Of a stretch of 64,000 nucleotides of DNA, positions 48,433 to 59,177 are shown piece after piece. A model generated the notes under the pieces. That model was not told the DNA's origin and did not search any database. It worked only from the letters and a program-made list of their open reading frames with translations. Source of the DNA: Mycosarcoma maydis (lineage: Eukaryota > Basidiomycota > Ustilaginomycetes > Ustilaginales); the NCBI RefSeq assembly GCF_000328475.2, contig NC_026483.1, positions 62,001 to 126,000 of the forward strand, in the 5' to 3' direction. A program made the translations under genes and the position numbers. Within the stretch, counting starts at the first letter, position 1; each line of letters begins with the position of its first letter.

Positions 48433-50109
48433 TTAGAAGTATCCGTCGTCGCGTGATCTTCGTCTGCTACTACTACCAGCACGATCTCGACCTAGATGTG
48501 TGTTCCTCTTCTTCTTGCTCCTCCTTTCGTCCTTCGCTCCTGCAATCACACGTTCCCTTTTTCTCTCCTTTTTTCCCCCCGCACCGGCCCTAGCTCCACT
48601 CGACGCCCCGGGCGTCGACATTTCCGACCGCGGCTCGTCCGCATCTTCGAAAAGGATACGACGCAGCCGCAGCTCAGCCTCCTCTCTTGTCAACTGGATG
48701 CCGCCGAGCATTGGTATGCTGCTTGCTTCGCTCTGGGTATCATCGTCGAGCTGCTCCTCGTCGTCTCTCGCGGCATCGCGCTTTTCTTTCGAGCGGCGCG
48801 AAGCCTTGGCGGTGTGGTTGGTAGCTGGCTGGGAGCCAGCGCCAGGGATCTGTGAACAAGTCGGCGCGCCGAGCAATTGTAGGAACTGCTCGGCGAGCTT
48901 ACAGGCGAGCGGTGGTTCGGGCGTGTAGAATGCAGACACCCAAGGCCATGCTGCAATCCATGCTTTAGCACCTTTATGTTGGCTGTTTTGCCCCGCCGTT
49001 GGATCGGGCGCTTCTTGCAGGAATTCGTGTGCCACATCGCTACCGTCCTCCTCTTGCGCGTCGCGTTCGTCAGTGCTTCTGACGTCATCTGACCATCCAG
49101 AGTGGAGTGTCCCAGATGCCGCACTACCTTCTTGTTCGCTTCCGACCTGATCGCACACATGCTCTTGGCCACTCTCCAGTTGTTTACGTATCGTCTTCAA
49201 ATCTTGATGCTCCTCGGTAGGCCACGCTTCGTCCTCTAACGGATCCGTCCCCCATACTGCGCGCCTTCTACGCCGTACCCTCTCACCATCTTGCACCTCA
49301 TCCTTCCACCTCATTCCCCAGATCCTCTGTCTCTTCGCGATTTCACTCCTCATCCAGTTGGCACTGGACTGGAGAGCAGTTTCGAAGCATTGCCTAGCTT
49401 TATTTTTCGTGGAGCGATCGAGTTTTTTGAGTTGCACACCTGCATTCGGTTGGTCGGAGAGTGTGAGGAGCGTGGTGATTGCCACATACAGGTAGAGCAT
49501 GCCGAGGAGCGTGTGTAGTTCGGGCTGACTCTTGTACGGATGAATGTTGACGCGCTGCTCGAGCAGCTCGATAGCGTCGCTTAGTCGGTTGGCCGAGATA
49601 TACTCGTGGACGAGATGGGACGTTGTATGTTGTGCTTTGAACGGTGCGCTGGATGCTAGGTCGAGCTGCTGCAAGTAGCATGTTCTTCTCCTTCGCGCAT
49701 CGTGTTCGGATGCGCATCGTTCATCATTACCGATGTACGACAGTATCAGGAGCGCAAGCCTCCACCCCTCGCCATCGGACCATTCATGCGCGCCCAAGAT
49801 GACGCGCAGCAACTTGCCCGCTACCCTCCAATCACCACGTAGCATGCACAAATGAAGCAGATCGTAACATCGGCGTAGATGTCTGCGCCGAATTGAGTTC
49901 AGATTCGTTCGCACAAAACCCGAACTGCTTGGAGTGCAGCGAGATGATAGCAGCGACATCGACGTTGATGCGTGCGATACAGACGGCTGAATGGATCGAT
50001 GCGTCGTCAGAAATCGGTATGAGTTGCTCTTGAGCGATCGAATCTGATGGTTCTGACGAAATGACGTGCCCAAGAAGGGCGGAGGAACGAATGCGAATCC
50101 TTGCTCCAT
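48433..50109 (-). CDS. TPR-containing protein, probably RNA polymerase I core factor subunit Rrn11
   Basis: The 558-residue product starts at the first ATG (50109); the frame continues upstream but without another ATG. Helical repeats run from about 60 to 230. They include RRRHLRRCYDLLHLCMLRGDW (given here as a 21-residue region at about 75-95, key residues R-H-L and L-R-G-D-W) and KLLRVILGAHEW. Rrn11-type proteins contain the same pattern of a helix with R-R-x-H, then L-L-H, then G-D-W/x-R-A. Later comes LVHEYISANRLSDAIELLEQ, and the tail is Arg/Lys/Glu-rich, ending in a basic Ser/Arg stretch. In yeast Rrn11 joins Rrn6 and Rrn7 in the core factor that recruits pol I to rDNA. The identity is from memory of the helix pattern only. 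Confidence 0.5.
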   Translation of the reverse strand: MEQGFAFVPPPFLGTSFRQNHQIRSLKSNSYRFLTTHRSIQPSVSHASTSMSLLSSRCTPSSSGFVRTNLNSIRRRHLRRCYDLLHLCMLRGDWRVAGKLLRVILGAHEWSDGEGWRLALLILSYIGNDERCASEHDARRRRTCYLQQLDLASSAPFKAQHTTSHLVHEYISANRLSDAIELLEQRVNIHPYKSQPELHTLLGMLYLYVAITTLLTLSDQPNAGVQLKKLDRSTKNKARQCFETALQSSANWMRSEIAKRQRIWGMRWKDEVQDGERVRRRRRAVWGTDPLEDEAWPTEEHQDLKTIRKQLESGQEHVCDQVGSEQEGSAASGTLHSGWSDDVRSTDERDAQEEDGSDVAHEFLQEAPDPTAGQNSQHKGAKAWIAAWPWVSAFYTPEPPLACKLAEQFLQLLGAPTCSQIPGAGSQPATNHTAKASRRSKEKRDAARDDEEQLDDDTQSEASSIPMLGGIQLTREEAELRLRRILFEDADEPRSEMSTPGASSGARAGAGGKKERKRERVIAGAKDERRSKKKRNTHLGRDRAGSSSRRRSRDDGYF

Positions 50110-50729
50110 CGCGCATTCACACCTAGACTGAGTGCAGAATCGTCTCGAAGCTCGGTGCAGTAACGAGTGTCGTAGGCGCAACCTTTCGAGTCGGCAAGAT
50201 GTCCAAGTCGCGCATATGTTTCTCGTCGTCGACCATGCACGCTGCTCTGTCGAGCCACTTTCGTCTTGGTATCGTAGCGATACCTCGCGCGATCGTGCAC
50301 ACGTTTGCTGTAAATCCCCGTTCCCGTAGCCTTGCAGTGCCCAGACACCGAAACCAGCGCTCCAGTTGTAAGATGGCAGAACCAAGCTAACTCTTGACTG
50401 TAGCGCTCCAACTCAAACTTCCCGAGGTCACCCTCACGCCTGAAACTCGTCACAGTGTCAATCACGAATCACGAATTTTTGCCCGAGTTCCGCGTCGCGA
50501 TCGTGGTTGCTGCTCTCTTACACGAGGCCACTTGAACACAAAGCTTCACTAAACCAACAAGCACAAAGATGGCTAGACTCGTGAATGGTTCGGACAGGGC
50601 TCGCTATCTTCAATTGAACCACCCGTCACTCAGCGACACCACAGACACCACTGACAGTCGTGGGTCATACAAGTACATTCAGAAATACAAACCCCGCCAG
50701 TCTCTCTGAAACTGAAAGACGTACAAAAA
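50110..50729. other. Spacer between RRN11-like and condensin genes
   Basis: These 620 bases contain one copy of the palindromic repeat (about 50460-50478). Both neighbours are on the reverse strand, so this holds the 5' leader of the RRN11-like gene and the 3' end of the condensin gene. No gene is supported. Confidence 0.5.
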
Positions 50730-53700
50730 TTACGCTTCACTGGCGACCGAAACTCTGGTACTTGCTCTCGTGCTCTTCTTGGCTGCTGCCGCATTACTCG
50801 GCTTACCACTCTTGCGGGCTCTTGTCAGCTTGGCCACTTTGGCGTGAGCAGCACCTTCGAATGCCTCATCCTGCTCACCCTTTGCCGCCGCTTGAGCCAG
50901 AATCTCTTCGAACTCGCGCAAATCGCCCGCACCTTCCGAGCTGGCTCCAGCAGCACCACCGTTTGCTACTCGACCACCTCCTCCACCCGAAGCCGCCGTC
51001 TTGTTTGCACGCGCTTTGGCCAATATCTCCTGGAATCGCTTGTATACCTCGGCATGGTACAGCTTGTCCTGATAGAAAGGCAGGCCTTCGATGAGCTTCT
51101 TGACCGACCTTTCGCTCTTGTACGGCAAAAGCGAAAGACAAAACGCGATATCGCGCCACTGCCGTTCCGAGCTGGTCAGCCGGAATCGCTGACAGAGCTT
51201 CTCGACCACGTTCTCCGCCTGCTTCTCCTTGTCGATGAAAGTAAAGATGAACCGCATCGTGCGCGCGAACGTCTCTTCGTCTACGGCGTGCTTTCCGATC
51301 GACAGGTGCGAAATGATATCGGGCAAGTTGTTGTACACAGCATTCTCCTTGGTCGCAAGTTCCGAGAAGAACAGCTTGGCCAAGTCCGAAACACGCGGCT
51401 CGGGGTCTTCAAGGCACTTGGCCATCTCGCCAAGCTGACCTTTGACCTTGATCATTCCGTTGAGGATCAAGTGAGTGAGCACCATGAGCGTGTGTTTCTT
51501 GACCGACAGATCTGAGTCGGCCAGACCGGCATAGAGACGATCCGAGTTCTCGTCGACGAGTGAGCCAAAGCAGACGGCGATATCTCCAAGCGCAATCACG
51601 ACGTTGCTGCGGATCACGGCGTCCTTGGACGTGGTGAGGATGTGAAGCAACAAGGCCAAGTTGGCTTCGCAGAACGTTGAAGAGACGCACATAAACTTGC
51701 AAAGCGTCAGCACGGCAGCACGACGCACCAGCTCGTTCGGGTACGACTTGGGGCTGCTGCAAATGTGTGTGATGATGGGACCAAACATGGCCAGCACACT
51801 TCGACTACCGTAGAGTAGCTCCTTTTCGCGGACACTGGCGATCACCTCGCCGATCTCGTCCTCGGCATTACCGGCAACTTGATCAAGTTCCTCGACCGCA
51901 GCCGCAGCAGCAGCAGCAGCAGCTCGACTGGCCTTGCCTTGCGAAACAGCTTTTGCCACAGCCTTTTCCTTGTCAGCCTCGGCTTTTCGTCGCTTGTACT
52001 CTCGCTCGACCAACTCGAGGTAGACGATGTGCTTGAGCGCCACATGTCCTACAAGGAAGAGCAGTTGGGCAAGTTGGAACGCATCACCCATGATGGGTGT
52101 ATCTGAGCTCGAAGCCACATCTCTTGCATCCGACATGGAAGCTTCGCTGGCCGCAGCGTCGTCCTCTTGGCGGTTCGACTTGCCAGTATTGCTGCCAAAA
52201 ACACGCGAAGTCATGCTGCGAACGATATCGGTGCAAAGAGCATCGGGCTGCTCGCCCAAGAGGTAGATGGTGTTGATGGCGTTTTCGGCCAAGCTGAACC
52301 ACTCTGCGCGGCTGTTTCCCTTGAGCACATCTCCCGACATTTGGATGGCAGCACGAAGACGGCCAAAGAGAGCGTGGGTCATAGGATAACGGACACTCTC
52401 GTCGCTGAGAGCGCCTTTGACCTTTTTGACGCTGCCGCCGAGTCTTTGCAGCGCAACACAGGTGTACTTGGCCAGAATGACATCGCGCGCACCCAGCGGA
52501 CCGAGACCTACACGGAGAAGCGTGTCGACATGCTCGGATATGATCTCGCGCCTGGCAGTGGCGAGCATACCGAGAACGATGATAGCACCTCGACGTTGTG
52601 CGGCAGAAATGGCACGAGGCGCCGAGTAGACGGCCCAGAGCTTGTTGACGACTTCGGGGTGAACGAGGTTCTCGATCTGCATGGTCTTGAGCATCTCTTC
52701 GAGCGAGGTCAGTTCGGCCAATGTGGCGCCAAAAGTGCGTTCGATCATGTTCTTGGCGATGCGAGCAATGTTGTCCTTGGCGTTGAGATCGGCACGAGCG
52801 TCAAAATAGAGGGCACGGTAGACCTCGATGAGACGCGACCGAACGCCTTTGAGCTGAATGCCATCCTCCATGACGAGAGTGTTGTCCTTGGTCCAGATGA
52901 GATGGACCATCTTGCGTACGCCTTGAGCCGAGCCCGAGAGCTTGTACTCGTGAGCGACGCGGAAGAATTCCATGCTCTCGAGCACTTCGGCTTTGTTGGT
53001 CGAGGCTAGCAACAGCGTCAAGTTGGGCATGGCGGTCTCGATCTGGGTGATAAAGGCAATGGCGTCTGTGTAATAGCGCTTGGTGAGACGCAGGCGCATG
53101 ACCTTTTCAGCGTCGACGGGTTCCATCTCGGCCTGAGCAGTCGCGAGAGCCTCCAGATCGACGCCGGATCGCCGAGCTTTCTTGGGTTTGCTGTGTTGCG
53201 CCTTGTCCTTGGACTTTTTGGAAGAATGGCGGTTGCGAGAAGGAGGAGCATCTTGGTCGTCGGACTCGTCATTGTCCTGCATGACCGTGTCATCTCCATC
53301 TTGTTGTTCTTCTACGTCGTCTCGATCTTCATCCATGTCTTCATCCAAGTCGTCTGCAGCTTCCGACTCGCTCTCGTCGCGGTCGAGGGACCGCTCGCCT
53401 GGCAAGTTGAGGGAACCTTCGGTCTCTTGAAGCTCCTTGGAGACAAGATCGTATCGGGCCTGCCATTCTTGAAGACAGAGTTCGCCGCCGTGAAGCATGC
53501 CAAAGGGATGGGTGAGGATGAGTTTTGTGAGGAGTGCGATGGCATTTTTGCGAACACCGCTGCTTTTGTCCTCGAGATGGCGGATGACCATTTCGGTGAT
53601 CTCGGTGCGCTGCTTGGGGAATTTGGTGGGCAGATCCAAGAGACGGGCACAGACAGTGATCAGCTTGGAACGTACGTATGAGTTGAGGTCGAGGAAGCGT

Positions 53701-54965
53701 TCGATGAGGAGGTCGAAGAAGGTCTCGATCTGCTTTTTGCGCGCTTCGGCACTGCCCCGATTTTCGTCAGCAGCTGCATCTCCAGAGATGCCGGCATCTC
53801 CACCATCCGAATTCAGAGAGTCGTCGGTGAGAGCGAGCTCCTTTATGAGAAGACCAAGCGTTTCGATGAGCGCGTTCCTCATGGGGTAGGACTCCGAGTC
53901 GAGGTGCTTTTGGAGAAGGCTGATCTGTTTGAGGACGCTACGTGGGCTGAGCTCGGCCATTCGCACGAGGAAGCGACCAAAAGAACGCGGACTTTTTGTG
54001 TCCATGGCTCCAAAGTTCTTTGCGGCTACTTCACGGAGGACGTCTTCGCCGAGACGTTCGTAGTCGAACTCGAGACGCATGACGGCTAAGAGCTCTGCCA
54101 TGGGTTCAGCGAGGTGCTCATAGTACTGTAGTGACTGCATGATGCTGGTTTGTGCGCTGAAGGCCTGACCATGAGCCTTGACGGCCTGGCAGATGACCTT
54201 GAAGATGCCGAGCTTGATGGGTTGGCTCTTGAGATACAATTCGTTTTCCTGGAGGAGCAGAGCTGGACGCAAGAGGCAGCCAGAGACAAAAGAGTCGCGG
54301 GCAGCCGAGACGGTCCACATGCGCTCGCTTCGTACGCGTGCTGCCTTGGACATGAGCGTAAGCACAGCAGGAATCGAGTTGGACCAGGCCCAAGCGTCGG
54401 CTCTTGCGGAGCCAGACTTGGCAGCCGCAGCCGCAGCTGCAGCGGATTTGGCGCTCGCTCCACCACGACGACTAGCAGAAACTCCCCTAGCAGCCACAAT
54501 GGCAGCAGCCGAGCCACCATTGTCCGAGCGAGCACCGCTGTACTTTTCTGCGACCGAGACAAGCCATTGGAGGAGGAAGGCGTATCGCTCAAGGGTTTCA
54601 GCGTGGGAAGTGTATGCGTTGGGATCGTCGCCATCAAGCTCGCGCTGTGCTTCGTCGAGTGCGCTGGACATTCCTGAAGCGATAACGTCGAGAAGTTTGT
54701 TGCAAGCATTGGGGCAGAGGTTGGCGAAATGTTTGAGGTAGGAACGGATGAGGTCGTAAATGTCGGAATTCGAGACATTGTCCGGACTGGAAGTGATAGC
54801 GTCGATGGCACCATCGAGGGTGGAGAGCTGTTCGGAGGCGTTCATATCATCGACGCCGAGCTCCTGTGAGATGATGTAGGGTTCATCTTGAAGCAAGAGA
54901 AGTTCGTCGGCAAGATTGTATCGACCGCTGTTAGCGTCGCCGGTACCGCCATCGGCGCGAGTCAT
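50730..54965 (-). CDS. YCS4: Condensin complex subunit 1 (Cnd1/Ycs4/CAP-D2)
   Basis: The 1411-residue HEAT-repeat protein is the CAP-D2 subunit of condensin. The N-terminal part has KHFANLCPNACNKLLDVIAS near 93. An acidic then basic low-complexity insert (DESESEAADDLDEDMDEDRD region, about 520-605) separates HEAT blocks. The C-terminal Cnd1 domain (about 1080-1250) includes VRRAAVLTLCKFMCVSSTFC, SNVVIALGDIAVCFGSL and KKHTLMVLTHLILNGMIKVK. The tail holds YHAEVYKRFQEILAKA and a basic Ala/Lys-rich end. Two alanine runs (about 175 and 1020) are encoded by GCN repeats. Condensin compacts chromosomes in mitosis together with SMC2/SMC4, CAP-G and CAP-H. Confidence 0.95.
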   Translation of the reverse strand: MTRADGGTGDANSGRYNLADELLLLQDEPYIISQELGVDDMNASEQLSTLDGAIDAITSSPDNVSNSDIYDLIRSYLKHFANLCPNACNKLLDVIASGMSSALDEAQRELDGDDPNAYTSHAETLERYAFLLQWLVSVAEKYSGARSDNGGSAAAIVAARGVSASRRGGASAKSAAAAAAAAKSGSARADAWAWSNSIPAVLTLMSKAARVRSERMWTVSAARDSFVSGCLLRPALLLQENELYLKSQPIKLGIFKVICQAVKAHGQAFSAQTSIMQSLQYYEHLAEPMAELLAVMRLEFDYERLGEDVLREVAAKNFGAMDTKSPRSFGRFLVRMAELSPRSVLKQISLLQKHLDSESYPMRNALIETLGLLIKELALTDDSLNSDGGDAGISGDAAADENRGSAEARKKQIETFFDLLIERFLDLNSYVRSKLITVCARLLDLPTKFPKQRTEITEMVIRHLEDKSSGVRKNAIALLTKLILTHPFGMLHGGELCLQEWQARYDLVSKELQETEGSLNLPGERSLDRDESESEAADDLDEDMDEDRDDVEEQQDGDDTVMQDNDESDDQDAPPSRNRHSSKKSKDKAQHSKPKKARRSGVDLEALATAQAEMEPVDAEKVMRLRLTKRYYTDAIAFITQIETAMPNLTLLLASTNKAEVLESMEFFRVAHEYKLSGSAQGVRKMVHLIWTKDNTLVMEDGIQLKGVRSRLIEVYRALYFDARADLNAKDNIARIAKNMIERTFGATLAELTSLEEMLKTMQIENLVHPEVVNKLWAVYSAPRAISAAQRRGAIIVLGMLATARREIISEHVDTLLRVGLGPLGARDVILAKYTCVALQRLGGSVKKVKGALSDESVRYPMTHALFGRLRAAIQMSGDVLKGNSRAEWFSLAENAINTIYLLGEQPDALCTDIVRSMTSRVFGSNTGKSNRQEDDAAASEASMSDARDVASSSDTPIMGDAFQLAQLLFLVGHVALKHIVYLELVEREYKRRKAEADKEKAVAKAVSQGKASRAAAAAAAAAVEELDQVAGNAEDEIGEVIASVREKELLYGSRSVLAMFGPIITHICSSPKSYPNELVRRAAVLTLCKFMCVSSTFCEANLALLLHILTTSKDAVIRSNVVIALGDIAVCFGSLVDENSDRLYAGLADSDLSVKKHTLMVLTHLILNGMIKVKGQLGEMAKCLEDPEPRVSDLAKLFFSELATKENAVYNNLPDIISHLSIGKHAVDEETFARTMRFIFTFIDKEKQAENVVEKLCQRFRLTSSERQWRDIAFCLSLLPYKSERSVKKLIEGLPFYQDKLYHAEVYKRFQEILAKARANKTAASGGGGGRVANGGAAGASSEGAGDLREFEEILAQAAAKGEQDEAFEGAAHAKVAKLTRARKSGKPSNAAAAKKSTRASTRVSVASEA

Positions 54966-56350
54966 GGTGACGCGATAATTGCGCCTGCTCGAGGGCGAGA
55001 GCGTGCAGCGAGGTCAACGAGTCGGAATGGGATGGTGGTGGTGGTCCAAGTGAATGGCGTTGGCTAGTTTCGGGTGTGTTTGCTCTCGTGTCTCTTGAAA
55101 GAGTTGACTGAGTCGTCAGTCTCTTACAGTCACAGAGTCTGTGAACAAGTAAGTCGTCAGCGCGGCTCTCTGTATTATAAACTTGTAATTCACCGGAGCG
55201 AGTCAACGAGTCGCGAGTGTTGTTCTTTGTCTTTTGGGAGAAAGAGACGCGCGTGGATTCGTGATTCTGATTGACTTTGTGTTTTTGTTGGTGCGCGGTT
55301 CTGGGTCCACAGTCGTGAGTCGTGCGTGAGTCACGAGTCACGAGTCCAGGTCACGGTTTCGGAGTGTTAGAGTGTCTGCTGGCCGCGCTGGTTCACGTGA
55401 CTCAAAGACAATCGCGAATCGTGAATGTGGACAATATCGTGAAAGCCAATTTCGCATCGGCGATTCCATGTTCAAAAGTTAGTGCAAACTTGCCAACGCA
55501 CCGTCAATCACGAATCGTGAATCGTAAATCGTGAATTTCACGATTATTCATTCCAGATTTGACTCACGACTTCAGTTAAGTTACCTGTATTTGTGACTTG
55601 TGGCTTGAAGCATGCGCCGGTCGAGCCTGGATCACGAAACTGACAGGCTTCGAACCAAGACACTCACGACTCACGACTCACAAGTTGTGACTGTGACGTG
55701 TGAACACGGAACCACGAATTGAGACGTGTCATTCGTGATTCACGATTCACGATTCACGATTCTGTGTCTGTCAAGTGAGTTACGTTCCACGACGCCCATA
55801 GTCACGAATCGAAGCAAATTCATCAAATCTTCTCGTCAACTTACAGGCACCCTAACTTCGGACCACCACCATCGCCGTCGTCTGCGTTCGCGTTCGCGGC
55901 CCAGCTAACAACGTTCTCGCAAATCGATCCGTATCTTGAAACGGTTGTGCGCCTCCGCGTCCTTGTCCCACACAGGCTCTCACATCCTCAACATTCAAGG
56001 CGCATCAATTAGGAGTTCACGGCGCACTTCATTTGAATCGCTTGGCACCTCATCGCTCGCCTTCTCACGCCTCGTCCTTCCATTGCTCGCGACACCCTTT
56101 GGCGGTTCGAGCCTCGAGTTTCGCAACAGTCACAATGGTGAGTTGGTTCAGAGAACTCGGCACTGCTTCCGCTTCCAAGGTTCAGCAACAGCAAACAGGC
56201 ATGAATCCACTCTCTTCACCTTGACACTATCAGCATCGACCTCAACTCCCAACACCATCATCACCTTTCTTTCCTCCCTCCTCCTCCTACCCCTGACCCT
56301 TTTCCCTTTTCCCTTCTTTTTGCTTCCGCCGCTCGTATTATCGTACTAGC
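54966..56350. other. Divergent region between condensin and SEC62, rich in palindromic repeats
   Basis: The GATTCACGA repeats lie at 55408-55430, 55505-55550 and 55728-55765. A polypyrimidine stretch is at about 56260-56340. At 56135 an ATG is followed directly by GTGAGT and could be a minimal first exon of SEC62. Confidence 0.5.
55500..55770. repeat. GATTCACGA/TCGTGAATC repeat clusters
   Basis: Two dense clusters lie at about 55505-55550 and 55728-55765; in the second, GATTCACGATTCACGATT is a direct tandem of the 8-base unit. Both orientations are present. Confidence 0.75.
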
Positions 56351-57577
56351 ATGACAAAGGCTCGCCGTCGCAATCTTCGTCCCAACACTTCTTCCGTCTT
56401 TTCCATTGCGTCCAAGCAACAGAGACATGCTCAAAGCTCCAAGCGAAGCGCGGAGCTGGAGATGGTGCCGGATGCTACTGATAATCGCCTGCATGCAGAT
56501 GTACGCGATCAACTTGAACTCGAATCGTTTATTGACATGACTTCTCAATCCGCACATTTCCTCCCTACGCGTTCCCAACCACGTCCTGCTGATCTCAAAT
56601 CTGGTTGCTGTCCCACTGTCAACGACACTGGCTATGACGATACCATGACGGCTTGGCTCTCTCAGGAACAACAATCTAGCGCACCTCTTCCAGCGAGGAA
56701 TGTTGTCAATTTCTTGCGCAACAAATCTGGCATCAAGACCCGCGTCGGTGCCCTGAACGGCAAGCGTGTCGACTACTTCAAGGGTTCTGCTGCTGTCAAG
56801 GCGCTCCTCTCGCCCGCCTATGCCAAACTCAAAGATGTTCCGAAAGTTTCCTCCAAGGAAGAGGCGGAAGAAGCTCTGCACAATATCATCCCATTTGCGT
56901 TTTTCCTTCGCGTCGAACGCGGGACCAGCACGGGCGGCAAGGATTCTCCCAAAATTGTCGAGATTAACCCACAACAGATGTTCAGGAGCGATCTCTATTA
57001 CGTATGGCTCTACGAGGGCTCACAATTGGGACTCAAGCTGGCAGGGTTGGGGATGGTAGCCGTCATGCTGGCTGGTGTCATGTTCCCGCTCTGGCCGCCC
57101 ACCATGCGACTGGGTGTGTGGTACCTTTCGATTGGAGCTTTGGGCTTGATTGGCCTTTTCTTTGCGATTGCGATCGTGAGGTTGATCTTTTGGTTGATCA
57201 CGCTGGTAGTAGCCAAACCTGGTATTTGGATTTTCCCCAACCTGTTTGAGGATGTTGGATTTGTGGATTCCTTTATCCCACTCTGGGCTTGGGATGTTGC
57301 TCCCCCGCCCAAGAAGAAGAGCAGCAAGGCATCCGCGGTCGCGGCGGCGACGGGGGGCAGCGAGAAGAAGAAGCCCTCGTCCAGCGGCGCTGGTGCACGA
57401 CAGCAGGCTCTGTCCGGGCTCGGAGGCGCAGCACCTACCGCGCCTCCTTCGCCACCAAAGCCGCCTCAGCAGGCTGCACATTCCACCCCCGCTCCACAGC
57501 AGAATGGAGGTGTGCAGAACCATGCTACCGGCAGCGGTGGTCCGGGTGCCTCTGAAAGCTTGGATGACATCAACTAA
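56351..57577 (+). CDS. SEC62: Protein translocation protein Sec62 (N-terminus uncertain)
   Basis: The core (from about residue 115) has RNVVNFLRNKSGIKTRVGAL, NGKRVDYFKGSAAVKALL and LYYVWLYEGSQ, the Sec62 cytosolic domain. Two membrane helices follow at about 227-248 and 255-277, then a third hydrophobic stretch and PGIWIFPNLFEDVGFVDSF. A Lys/Pro/Ala-rich C-tail ends at 408. Sec62 joins Sec63 and Sec61 for post-translational import into the ER. The first 110 codons (from the ATG at 56351) look unlike Sec62. An alternative is a first exon of only ATG at 56135-56137 with a donor GTGAGT, spliced to an acceptor at 56668 (CTCTCAG), giving MEQQSSAPLPARNVVNF. Confidence 0.88.
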   Translation: MTKARRRNLRPNTSSVFSIASKQQRHAQSSKRSAELEMVPDATDNRLHADVRDQLELESFIDMTSQSAHFLPTRSQPRPADLKSGCCPTVNDTGYDDTMTAWLSQEQQSSAPLPARNVVNFLRNKSGIKTRVGALNGKRVDYFKGSAAVKALLSPAYAKLKDVPKVSSKEEAEEALHNIIPFAFFLRVERGTSTGGKDSPKIVEINPQQMFRSDLYYVWLYEGSQLGLKLAGLGMVAVMLAGVMFPLWPPTMRLGVWYLSIGALGLIGLFFAIAIVRLIFWLITLVVAKPGIWIFPNLFEDVGFVDSFIPLWAWDVAPPPKKKSSKASAVAAATGGSEKKKPSSSGAGARQQALSGLGGAAPTAPPSPPKPPQQAAHSTPAPQQNGGVQNHATGSGGPGASESLDDIN

Positions 57578-59177
57578 ATGCAGTTGCTCGTACGCAATTT
57601 TGGTACGCTGCCATGTGCATGTCTGCGGCTTGCAAATCTGCGTGCGCTGCTTCACTGTCCCTTACACCTTACTACTCTACCTTGTTGTTGTCAGATGCAA
57701 TGTTGCATCTTGTTTCAAATCGAAATTGCACCACATTCTGTGATTGCAAAACACCACACTGGTTGCCATCTCGGAGGTGAAATCAGATGCACAATGTATG
57801 ATTGTCTGGAAACGACAGAGATAGTTGACGGAACGCGAACGGTGGCATGAAGGTGCATGCCAGTAACCAAGCTGGGTGCGATCATGAAGTGTGAGCGATG
57901 AGGGAGTTGTCAGACTGGTGCTGCGCTGGGCTCGGGATGGGATTCTCGCAATGCATCGTGGTGATAGCAAACGTGACGGCTTTTCACGCCGCGCACGTGA
58001 GGCGTGCTTGTCGAGGCTGTACTGCAAGCGAGCTGTTGAACGAGCGGCAAGATGGTTTGGGCAGCATGAGTCGTGATTGGCAGACATGGCGTCGTATCGC
58101 GCTCTGCATAGTTGCTCTCGACGTCTGCGGGAGCGCGGCTTGCTATCCACTGCTCCAATCAACAGGCTCGCTTCGACTCGACACTGCACGCACACTGTCG
58201 TGCGTCTCACAAGCGCTGCGGTCTCGGCCAGGCCTGCACGTGCGCAAGCACAGTCCACCCGCGCGCGGTCTCGACTGCATTCCGCATAGCCTGCGCGCTT
58301 CTCGAACCCGCGGCTTCGCCTCCGCGTTTCCAACCACGCTCAAGAGGCACAAGACTCGAAACCGCAACCGTCATAGCGCCACTCGACGAAAGACGTGCAC
58401 CTAAACGCGACACGTCCGACCGACTTTGGCATCACCACGTACTGTACGTCGATGCTTGGCGCGCGAGCGCCAAGACAGTCGACCTAACCGAGGCCAACCC
58501 ATGCGCCGCCGCCAGAGCACCACACACCCTCTATCGTCTCGCAAGCGCCGCTCGTCTTGGTTCTGCCGATCCGAGAGCTTCGTCTCGATCGCCTTCGACG
58601 GCACAACGTTGCTCAACCCCAACGCGCTCAACAAGCCTCCTCCGCCAGATTGCCCTTGCTCCAACTTGTCGCCTTGCATCGTTGAGATTCATCCTCCAGC
58701 TCGCCATGCCGACGTCGACACCGCGAGACCGTTGGCCCGCATAGTACCCTTCCCCCTCCCCTCCCCCTCCCTAGCCTGACATCTCGTTGCCTCAATACTG
58801 CCCCCACACCACCTGCTAAACACCCACCACCGCGTTGCCCTACCCATAAATCGTCGCTGCGCACCAGCGTAAAGCTCTCTTCCCCTCCCTGTGCCTCAGC
58901 CATTTCCTTGATTTCCTACCTTGCCATCGCTCTTCCAAAGTCGATCCATCACGCATGCCATTTCAAGTGGTCGAAACCCGCCTAAGCATCACCACCCACC
59001 ACGACAAACGAAAAGAAAACTGGCCACCAACCACAATTCTTGATTCGAAGCCTTGGTTACGTGATCACAAGTCATGAGTCGTTCACATGAACTGTATCTT
59101 CTTCACGCATACACAGCTTCATCTATCTGATGTCCAGGCGGAACGACGAGCAAAATAAGCCATACGGTCCATGATCA
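57578..59177. other. Intergenic region between SEC62 and the sorting nexin gene
   Basis: These 1.6 kb contain the 3' ends of two convergent genes. Several long overlapping open frames exist on both strands, but they are Arg/Ser/Cys-rich with no domains, as expected from G/C-rich sequence. A CT-rich tract lies at 58745-58775. No gene is supported. Confidence 0.45.

Noticed and set aside
57677..58744. Several open frames of 160-220 codons on both strands after SEC62
   Set aside because: They overlap each other, are dominated by Arg, Ser, Ala and Cys, and carry no domain. Such frames are expected from G/C-rich non-coding sequence.
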